A DNA stretch of 64,000 nucleotides from Humulus lupulus. Taxonomy: Eukaryota; Streptophyta; Magnoliopsida; Rosales; Cannabaceae. A program made the position numbers and the translations under genes. The stretch covers positions 218,078,448-218,142,447 of the forward strand of contig NC_084796.1 in NCBI RefSeq assembly GCF_963169125.1, given 5' to 3'. Positions 56,091-64,000 of this stretch are shown piece after piece (position 1 is the first letter of the stretch; each line of letters opens with the position of its first letter). Below the pieces are notes generated by a model. The model had not been told where the DNA came from, did no database searches, and saw nothing but the letters and a program-made list of their open reading frames with translations.

Positions 56091-56865
56091 CAATCATCCA
56101 TGTAAGGTTTAATTATTAAAGGCATTTAATTAAATAACAAGAGATTATTGTGTAATCTTTCTTGTTAAAGTAGCTTTAAGTAATTTTTCCTTATAAGGGT
56201 GCATTAGCTCGTGTATTGGTAACTTGGGGGGCATATAACCCGAGGTGGATTAGGAGAAGATCGCTGGATAATTGTAAATTATTGAAAACCCTGCATACAA
56301 CCAGGTACAAAACTATCCAGGAAACAACCAGGTCCAAAACTTAGAAGCTTGGAAAGTTGAACATTCGCTGGATTTTTAAGAGCTCGAGATGTCAATAGAC
56401 ATATCATAAACTCAATTTTAATCATTTAAAACCCTGGATATAACCCGGTACCAAACTTGGAAGGTTGGGAAAAATTGTTTAAAATCAAGGGTTTGTTAAA
56501 TCTCGGGTTATCAATAAACCTAACACGAACTAAGTTTAAAATATTTAAAATCCCGCACATAACCGAGTCCAAGGCCTGTTTCATATCAGGTATGATATAA
56601 ATCAATACCTTAAGTTTGGATATAACCGAGCTTAAAATATCTATCTCTATCTAAAAATCAATTCCTAAAATCTTGATTGTACAAGTCTAAGAAGTCATAA
56701 ACATGAGAGATTATCAAGGAAAGACAAATAGATTAAAAATTAGATATGTAAATTGAAATTAAATTTGTCCAGAGGAGAAAAACCTCGAATTAAGCCCAAG
56801 GGCAACTTTTTACAAAAAAATATAACAAAAAACAAAGACTGTCATGGAGCCCCTCCAGGATGCTC
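56091..56865 (+). repeat. Noncoding region of Y with degenerate tandem repeats
   Basis: Three copies of a word like AAACCCTGNATAYAACCNGG start at about 56286, 56428 and 56547, each followed by similar sequence (GGTACAAAAC, GGTACCAAAC, AGTCCAAGG). The spacing is about 120-145 bp. This points to an old, diverged tandem repeat. Tat-lineage elements are known to carry tandem repeats in their 3' untranslated region. Confidence 0.65.
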
Positions 56866-59515
56866 TTAGGATGTGACCTCCTCACCTTCCTGCTCGCCTG
56901 TTGTAGAAGCATCCCCCGTTTCTGACGGTTCTAGCAAGTTCCGAGCCTTGAATTTTTTAAGGTATGGTTCTAACAGGGCGGGAGCCATAAAATAATAGTT
57001 ACCATCCTAGTTAAAAGCCCAACAATGGTACAACATATCTTCCATGGAGGATAATGAGGCTGCCTTCTCCTCTTTAATTGTAGCCTCGACCTCCAACTGT
57101 TTACCTTTGGCTTCAGCAACCTCGGCCTGAAATTATGCCGTTTGAGCTTGGAGAGCAGCCAAGGAAATCTTTGCAGCCTACTCACCTTCTTGGGTAGCAG
57201 TCAGAGTGAACTTGGCATCGTACTCACTCTTTTGAGCAGCCGCAAAGGTAGACTTGGCGGTCTGCTCACCTTCTTGAGCAACGATCAAGGCGGTCTTAGC
57301 GGCATTGAGCTCGGCCTAGAGGTCACTATTCCTGGCCCTAGACCTGGCTATGCTGTGATGTTGAACCAGGGCAGACTGCAAAATAACAAGGCAAGTTAGA
57401 TGTATCCTTTGACAAGAAAAAGATAAAAATGTCACCAAGGAATAATAATTTACTGTGAGGGTCATCCCCAAGGCGGACTCTAGGACGTTCTCTGGGCTCC
57501 GCTCCTCGATTATCCTCAAGTCCCTCGAGCTGGCCTTATAAGCGTGCCCCACCATGTGGCTTGCCGTCTCATAGAGGATTCCTCGTAAGGCTTCGAGGAT
57601 CTTCTCCAGATCTTGGGATCGACTGGTATGCGAACAGTAGCAACTGGGAGAGGAGGAGCTGGGGGATCAGCTTGTATCATCTAATTCCGAGAAGGCGCAA
57701 ACTGAGGTGGAGGATGAGAAACCCTCCTCTCAGTGACAGTAGATGTCGGAGTTGTCGAGCTTTTGGCTTTCCCCTTAGCAGGGGATTTTGAGACATTTCC
57801 CTTACTGGAGGAGTCTTCTTTGTAATTCGGGGCCTCTTCACGATAGGGCCCGAGCTGGATTTCCTGCCGTGGAAAGCTGTGCGTAGGTGAGAGGCTTCAG
57901 ATTGTTCCATCCCGTCATTTAAAAAGGGAAAAAAGGGGATTAGTTCACAATTAAAGTCAGGAACATGCACAAAGAAAATAAATAAATATCCTACCCTCCG
58001 GGCTAGGGGAGGAGTCTATTATCATGACCTCCGGCCTTGGGACTACTGGAGGAGAAGGAGAATCTAAGTCTAATATTTCTTGAACCTGGGGAGGTACCTC
58101 GGGGCTAGACCCATCTACATATTTCCTAAACCCAGGGGCAAAGGTACCTTGGATTAGAGAAGGCCAGCTCCGACGATTGGTCCCATACTCTTCAAAGATG
58201 GCAGACCTAAAATTTAAGGTGTTATCTACAACAATGGTGGCCTTATGGGTAACTATTGTCATGACGCACCACCACATGGTCTACACATTGGAGCAGGGTG
58301 ATATTACGGTCTGGGTTGTAGGGATGACGATGGATGAGATGATTTGGGTTAAATCTAACTAACCTAAAATTGGCCACAACCTTATCTAGTTCCCTATAAG
58401 GATATGGGTTACCTTGGCTGGAGGGGCCGGCTGCTGCCCCAGACGCAGCTCGTTCTAAATTGGGTTCCAAAGCAGCCTGAGGAACCTATCGCTTCTGCAC
58501 AAGAGGCATCTCGTCCTCTTCCTATTCCTCGCCTTCGGTGGCCGGTGAGTCCACTTCTTGAGAGGGTGGGAGCTCATGGATTATCAAGAGAGTAGGCCTG
58601 GTCCGCAAGGCTAACGTCTACCCTTCATCAATTAATTGGCATGCCAGCATCGTGACGTCATTCATGAGCTAGCGATAATCCTTCTCATAGGGGGGCAGCC
58701 CAGATAATTTCTCGTACTGACCCCCAGGGTCACGGACTTCGCCATCCTCGCAAATATTGCTGCACAAATAATGAACTTAGTTAATACATGTATAATAGAA
58801 ATGTCTTGAAGAGAGCAAAACTTCACGAGTTGAGGTCAGAGATAAAGAACTTATGTGGACGGTTGAAATACTTGTGTTCACAGTTTTGGAACCTGATCGA
58901 CATAAAGAACAAGTCTTTATAATCATTGGGGTGGCACAGGAGCTTGATGACCGGAGCTGAATTGGGGAACCTGGTGAGGTAGTAGAACCCATCACCCCGA
59001 ACTCTTTGTTCTAGGCTGGCCTTGAGGCAGAAGAAGTATAAAATATCTGCCAGAGTGGGGACCTCCCACTCGTGCTTCAAAAACAGGTACTTCAGTCTCG
59101 CCAAAAGCCTGTAAGAATTTGGGGGGTCCTAAAAGGGAGCCAACTTCATGAAAGTTATAAAATCCGCGAAGTATTGGTCAAGGGGGAGGAAGGCACCTGC
59201 CTTCTAGTGTTCGTCACTCCAGGCCGCGAAATCATCCTTGAGAGTGGAGCAGCTCCATTCTCCTTCGAAGGTAGGTCATGCAATGAGGACTCCGGTCCCG
59301 ACCTTGATGTTATGGCTCAACATAATCTTATTTACCCTCCCCTAGGTTGTGATATTGGAGATGATTCTTTCCGCCTCGAAGTAAGCATTGGGGGCAACCA
59401 CCACTGGACCAAAGTAAGGAATGGGAGACTCAGGGGTGACCTTCTTCCCCTTTTGCTTTTGTTGAGAAGACGGGATGGGTGAATTCTTCTTTCGTGCATT
59501 CTTCTTGGGAGCCAT
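56866..59515 (-). pseudogene. Antisense accessory gene of element Y (gypsy-type transposon ORF, Transposase_28-like), with introns
   Basis: It lies between integrase and the 3' LTR, opposite to gag-pol. The ATG at 59515 gives MAPKKNARKKNSPIPSSQQ. The domain at about 59220-58830 reads KAGAFLPLDQYFADFITFMK, then DPPNSYRLLARLKYLFLKHEW and NRPHKFFISDLNS, resembling the 'putative gypsy type transposon' family (Transposase_28). GT-AG introns are clear at 58760-58826 (67 bp) and 57376-57453 (78 bp). Middle exons are proline/serine-rich (LDSPSPPVVPRPE). The C-terminal part is a coiled coil of repeated AKxxLAAAQEGEQ-like units (57340-57120) and ends GEQEGEEVTS with TAA at 56866-56868. Stops in the first exon (near 59340, 59280, 59205, 59130) show decay. 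Function unknown. X lost this gene by deletion. Confidence 0.8.
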
Positions 59516-60224
59516 CAGATCACCTAACGAATAAGAATGACGAGTTACATAGTAGGCGACCTAAGAGTTTGTAAAGGTTATAGCACGGAACTACGAAGGA
59601 GGGTGTTGCCTCTGATATTCGAGCTAAGTTAGTCTCAGCCTACTATGTGATGCCATGCGCTATCCTAGGGATCCGTGTGTCAGAGTGTCACACCATTACT
59701 TCCCTTGGAGGCCGGTTTAGTATAAAAACACCCCAGAAGTGTGTCTCTTAAGAAACCTGGTTTCGAACAATAAAAACATTTCATCTTCTATATCCCGAAA
59801 TGGGTATTTCCTAAAATTCGTTATAAATTACCTAGATTTACCCATAAATTACCCAGTTTTATGAATATCATAGTTTTAAGAGATATTTTAAGACCTACTC
59901 AATAAACCTAAGTCGAAGCCTACATGCCAAAAACATTTAGAAAACAACCTAATATTGAGTACGGTGAAATGTGGGTAGCATGATAAGGAAAACACATAAA
60001 TTAGTAAAAGAAACGTTTTTTCAAAACAAAAAAGACTTATAGTGTGTTCGTCGATAACAGAAGTAGACTTTGTAGGGGGAGTTCCTGGAAGACTCCTAAG
60101 TGACTGTGTTTCTGAGAGTTTTTGCAATAGATGGATTTTGGGGTTTCTCTGAGAAAGAAAAAGGGTTTGAAAATGCTGATGAAAGAAGATGTAGAAAGAT
60201 TTTGAATAAGAGGTGGTGAACTGT

Positions 60225-60250
60225 GAAAATTGCCTACCCTATTTATACGT
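60225..60250 (-). promoter_or_regulatory. TATA-box promoter of the antisense gene in Y
   Basis: On the minus strand ACGTATAAATAGGG (TATA core 60240-60247) is followed by a CT-rich leader (CACAGTTCACCACCTCTT and TTCTACATCTTCTTTCATC). This has the look of a plant RNA polymerase II core promoter and leader. It would give a leader of about 690 nt before the ATG at 59515, perhaps with an intron. The region 59516-60225 has no other recognisable coding sequence. Confidence 0.65.
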
Positions 60251-60494
60251 AAACGACATAGATCAATGTGAGCCATCTGATTTGGTCAGTACAGAATCCA
60301 AGGGCTATGTTTCAAAAGACAAAATGGCGGCAAAAAGGTTACAAGACAGTTATTGTAAGCCTCAAAACCCAAACAGATGCCAATTGTGGTACGCAACGTG
60401 TCCACTACTTGAGTAGTGGGCAGACATGGTTTAAAGCAGCAGAAGTATAAAAGTCCATACTGTGTAAGTCAGAAAGTGACGACATGAGCCACGA

Positions 60495-60514
60495 GCAGGG
60501 ACTTGGGAGGCAAA
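60495..60514 (+). other. Polypurine tract of element Y
   Basis: GCAGGGACTTGGGAGGCAAA directly before the 3' LTR start at 60515; nearly identical to that of X. Confidence 0.88.
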
Positions 60515-61196
60515 TGTTGTACCCTAATTTCAGCACGAGTCCTTCACTCAGCTCGGGTAAAGCTGGAAAATAAATACATGGAAGAAATAGCCAGGAATCC
60601 ATATATTGTCCACGTGGATAGCACGCTGTTCACGATGGTTATACAGGCCGGGAATGCATAAGTTGCATAGCACGAGCTTATGATATTCATACGACACGGC
60701 CTCCATAGTACGAGCTCAGAGACATATCCAGTTCGTGTTAGCTCAAGCATATGGTGAATCCGCGAATCCCCAAAGATTCTAGTATTTTATACGATCATTT
60801 ATGGCCAACCTGTAATATTTAATGTCCCAGATATTAGGAGACCATTTATTTCATGATCTGATCATATCCTAATATAAATGGTAATTGTTTGTATTAAATA
60901 TAATAAATATGTAAATCCGTGATTGACTCACGCGGTTACCCAAACCTGTCCAAGGAATTTCTTTATAAATACTGAGAATATTGGACAGGAAGAGGGACGA
61001 TTATTCTATAATACTGAAACTCTGCCAAAATAGAGAGAAAAACAGTAATAATATAGACTCGTGAACTATGTGGATTTTAACCACTGAACCACGCAAAAAG
61101 ATCTGTGTCTTTCATTTATTGTTTACGGTTTATTATCAAGCACTAAGAAAACTTGTTATTTTCTTAATTCACTGTTGGCAAAAAGTTGCGTCAACA
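60515..61196 (+). repeat. 3' LTR of element Y
   Basis: 682 bp from TGTTGTACCC to TTGCGTCAACA. It matches the X LTRs in reverse orientation along its whole length. A plus-strand TATA box, TTTATAAATACTGAG, lies at about 60962-60976. Confidence 0.92.
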
Positions 61197-62295
61197 CTAT
61201 CCAAAATTGACCAGGTCGACTTTGAAAATTCTAATTGATAATTAAAACAATTAATTGAGACTATCTATATGATTTTATCCAAGGTACAATGGGGACCATG
61301 GGCCTATGAAATCAAGCTACAATAAGTTATCATAAATCTAACAAATAAATGTACTAACTTATTAATTCCTCGTGACTCTATTAAAGACTCGAAATTGAAC
61401 TCTTGAAATCATAGAACGCTCTATAAGCAATATTGATATGTTATTAATGATCCATTATTACTACCATAATTGTAACTGAATCCTCTATAGACAGTCTACA
61501 ATGAGATGGGACTAAAATACCGTTTTACCCCTCATTGTATTTTATACTTAAAACACTTAGTTCCTTGTAAATGTTATTTTAGTAACTAATATTAATTACT
61601 GAAATTAGATCTCTATCATTTAACACATTGAACCAAACTAAAAGGAAACCATCGTTTCACTTCTTCATCAGAAGTTATAGATGTTCATATCTATGATTAA
61701 CACTCCCACTGAATTATACTACCGAGTTCCCAATATGTAAGTATGGGCTAGTCCAGAGGGTAAGCTGGTAACGAACTAGTCAAACAAATCAAATAATACA
61801 ATCAGTTAGAATACTAACCACTCAGAATTGAGATTGAATTGGCCAATGGTCAACTATATGATATGACTAGAATAGATAATAACGATATGTTTACTTATCC
61901 TATCAACTGTCACTATCGGTCCAGTCCGATGTAACAAATACATCTAATATTATCTACTTTGCTAATGTTTTGGAAAGAACTTAACGCTATGATGTGTAAG
62001 TAGAACATATCGTAGATTGGCAAGTCAGTGTAAATCTTGTGCGCTGACTAATCTTAGGACTAACTTATTTTGAACATATAATCATATTTATATATTCCAC
62101 TGTGATTACGTCAATATAAATACGATTAGCTATATGATCGGGATTTAATAGAAGTTTATATTAAAAAAATAATCATGAAAATAAAACATGTGAGCAAAGT
62201 GATTGACCAAGTCAAAAAATAATTTATATTCTTTTATTGATAATAAATGAGATTACAAAGAAATTAGGTTGTAATTAGGGCATAAAACCCCAACA

Positions 62296-63424
62296 TTAAC
62301 AACAAAAATTAAAGAAGGGATTTTTTTCAATTAGAAATTTAAATTACATAAACATAAAAGCAATAATGAGTTGATATTACGATTTAAAGAAATAGTTAAG
62401 AGTCATTCTCCACCCTCCACAATCATTGAAGACCAACAATAATAAACATTATTCTGATTTCCCAATTAAATTATTAATCCCGTAGATAACGCTGAAGCAT
62501 TCAATTATCCCAATCTCCTAATTAAAATTAATCAAGGTGAAGCGCTCAATAATTAAATCTTTATACCAATAAATAAATACATGAAGCATGCAATCTATTT
62601 AACCTAGGAAGAACATTAATTTCCATGGAGATAGGTTAATCCAAGCAACAAATCAATTTAGCATATAATTCGCTTAACGTAGGTTCTAAACTGCGTCACA
62701 ATCAATTATACCTATGACATTACTATGAATTGCAAGTTATCACATACACTTAGAACCCTAAACTATTAGGTGAATAGTAAGTCTAAGATGATAGTAAAAC
62801 AATTAAACATCCTAATTAGTTGCCCACCTAACAAGATATCACATAATTCATAACATTAATCATAGAAGAATATAAGTAATTTAATATTGGAGAAATCAAG
62901 AAATAACATTCATTATTGAAAATCAAGAATTCATGTCTTGGGATTTGAAATAACCCTTAACCTAAAAGAAGAGTACTCCATAATCACAAACATAACAAAT
63001 AATTGAAATTAAAGTGTTTAAAAGGAAGAAGAAAAAACTAGTTTAATGTTTGAAAGATTGTGGCCTCTCCTCTCCTCTATTCTTCTAATTTCCTAAAATT
63101 CGCAATTTAAAACTCTTTACAAAAATTATCCCTAAAAACTTTTATAGTTCTCTTAAATATCTAATTTAAAATAACATAAAATTCTAAAATTGTGATGACT
63201 GGCTGCGGCTTGGAAAAGTAGTGGTCACGGCCTGAGTGCCTGACGCTTGAGAAACTTATCCTTGAGCCGTGACATCAAATATATCAGTGTTATCAACAAA
63301 AACTACAACTTAGTTTAAATATCGAAAACTTACAAAATGAAGCTAAAATTTCTTAAAACACAGAATTAACATCATCCAAAGACGAAAGAACTTGCAAAAA
63401 ATATATAGAACAATGAACTTATCA
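62296..63424 (-). repeat. 5' LTR of Athila, right piece
   Basis: It starts with the repeated TTAAC (62296-62300) and continues AACAAAAATTAA, matching the 3' LTR from 33588 to 35054, ending CAATGAACTTATCA followed by the CATAA duplication. Confidence 0.92.
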
Positions 63425-63429
63425 CATAA

Positions 63430-63740
63430 GCTCGGAAAAACATAGAAAAAATAAATATAAGTGCATGGATCAATAACCAAGTACGAGTTTAACACCACTA
63501 CGAGTCTAGATTAACTGATACAAATAAATCAAAAGGCATTAAATTTGTTATTCTATATTAACAAAAAATAGTCAGAAATAGAGAGAGAAAGAGCTGGATT
63601 TTTTTGCAAAATAGTTTCGACCTCGTAACCTTGAGACCATACTCGAGGATGAAGAAAGTTACTATTACTAAGGAGAAATGAATAGACTAACAAGTCTACA
63701 TGTCAGTAAGTGTTTTTAAACGCGTGGTATAAGTAGTATT
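63430..63740 (+). other. Probable continuation of the 3' noncoding part of Tat relic Z
   Basis: It follows the CATAA duplication of the Athila insertion, so by position it continues the DNA left at 33460. No coding sequence is seen. An AT-rich stretch with a GA run (63579-63592) precedes the Tekay-type LTR at 63741. Confidence 0.5.
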
Positions 63741-64000
63741 TGTAACGCTGTGGATAGCAAAGATCGTTACACCATGTACTTTAAATAGTGCAAGACTTCC
63801 TAATCAAGTTCCTTGGTTATAAACATGTAACTAGGGTTAATGACAAGGGTTAGGGTTAGAATTTTTGGTCAAAAGAAAATGTTGACTTTTCATTTAAAAG
63901 TTTAATATATACATGGGATCCCAAAATAACATAACAGGTGTTTAAAAGGTTATATACAAGACAAAATACAAGCCAAGTCGAGCTAGACGAGAAAATAAGG
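63741..64000 (-). repeat. Start of a Tekay-type LTR (Tekay C), cut by the window edge
   Basis: TGTAACGCTGTGGATAGCAA begins a block that follows the Tekay B LTR starts at 2394 and 6123 (TGTAACGCCCTGGATAGCC, then ACACTGTGTACTT and ATCAAGT and GGGATCCCAAAA) with clear divergence. The orientation is the same as Tekay B. Flank before it is GTATT (63736-63740). The rest is outside the window. Confidence 0.85.

Larger units (their letters stand above)
50318..61196 (+). mobile_element. Tat-lineage element Y, 5'-truncated, with antisense accessory gene
   Basis: A plus-strand relative of X. Only about 25 bp of its 5' LTR seem left (TACTGAGAATATTGG, 50318-50333), then it jumps into gag. Protease, RT, RNase H and integrase follow, then a noncoding part with degenerate tandem repeats (56286 onward), an antisense gene (56866-59515), polypurine tract and a full 3' LTR (60515-61196). 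The right target flank is CTATC; no copy of it is found at the left, as expected if the left end was lost. It lies in the same copia-like solo LTR as X. Confidence 0.9.
40939..62295 (-). mobile_element. Copia-like solo LTR, split by two Tat elements
   Basis: The pieces are 40939-41626, about 50251-50317 and 61197-62295, about 1.85 kb in sum. The right end reads, on the minus strand, TGTTGGGGTTTTATGCCC; the left end is TATTTGG, where TGTTTGG is expected, a G-to-A change in the terminal dinucleotide. Perfect 5-bp duplications TTAAC (40934-40938, 62296-62300) flank it. The outer pieces do not repeat each other and no gag or pol lies between them other than that of the Tat insertions, so this is a solo LTR left by LTR-LTR recombination. 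The inner words (for example AATTCAGTGGGAGTGTTAAT, minus strand) resemble plant copia LTRs; the lineage is uncertain. Confidence 0.8.
33466..63424 (-). mobile_element. Athila-type Ty3/Gypsy element, internally deleted and split by nested insertions
   Basis: A minus-strand element with a 3' LTR (33466-35054), polypurine tract, 3' ORF, partial RT, protease, gag, primer site and a 5' LTR that is broken in two (40812-40938 and 62301-63424) by 21.4 kb of later insertions. The 5-bp duplication CATAA is perfect at both outer ends (33461-33465, 63425-63429). Both LTRs begin TGAT and end ATCA. Half of RT, RNase H and integrase are deleted, so it needs help from another copy to move. Confidence 0.92.

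Noticed and set aside
59072..59482. Plus-strand open frame of 136 codons in element Y
   Set aside because: It is the reverse shadow of the first exon of the antisense gene, which has the domain match.
41627..61196. X and Y LTRs as the two ends of one large element
   Set aside because: X has its own pair of LTRs and GATAC duplications, the LTRs at 41627 and 60515 are in opposite orientation, and their flanks (GATAC, CTATC) do not match.

Overview
This 64 kb window is plant nuclear DNA, almost certainly from a eudicot. Every protein family in it is typical of plants: LTR retrotransposons of the Tat, Tekay/Del, Athila and Tnt1/Tork types, a CACTA (En/Spm) DNA transposon, several MITEs, and one intronless family-1 UDP-glycosyltransferase. 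The species cannot be fixed from sequence alone. I see no tRNA, rRNA or CRISPR. Only one host gene looks intact, the UGT at 26964-28436.

Left block (1-15.2 kb): a nested stack of retrotransposons. A minus-strand Tnt1/Tork-like copia (gag and 5' LTR, 13830 to about 15.2 kb) is broken by a plus-strand Tekay element, of which the integrase end, chromodomain and 3' LTR remain (11025-13829). That element is broken by a minus-strand Tat element (1-11024, running off the left edge). The Tat gag is in turn split by an internally deleted minus-strand Tekay element (2394-8420) flanked by a perfect GTACG duplication.

Middle block (15.2-29.2 kb): AT-rich DNA with at least four MITE-like elements, one of them a hAT-type element with an 8-bp target duplication. 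A decayed CACTA transposon follows (19468 to about 26.6 kb) with two gene relics and palindromic subterminal repeats. The UGT gene lies directly downstream, so the transposon end sits about 300 bp from its start codon.

Right block (29.2-63.7 kb): a second, deeper stack. A 5'-truncated plus-strand Tat relic (Z, from 29214) hosts a minus-strand Athila element (33466-63424, duplication CATAA). The right LTR of Athila is split by a copia-like solo LTR (40939-62295, duplication TTAAC). That solo LTR holds a minus-strand Tat element X (41627-50250, duplication GATAC) and a plus-strand relative Y (about 50318-61196). X itself holds a 2.1-kb solo LTR (42673-44767, duplication GATTC) with an array of about 40 GC-rich 23/24-bp units. 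Y is the fullest element: gag, protease, RT, RNase H, integrase, degenerate tandem repeats, then an antisense accessory gene with its own TATA box and at least two recognisable introns, then PPT and 3' LTR. A further Tekay-type LTR starts at 63741 and leaves the window.

None of the retroelements looks able to move by itself. Most stop codons and lost catalytic residues that I could trace are C-to-T or G-to-A transitions, as expected of heavily methylated heterochromatin. The most interesting items are the antisense gene of Y, the two-type tandem array, the Athila RT/ORF3 chimera, defects shared by X and Y, and the CACTA end next to the UGT promoter.
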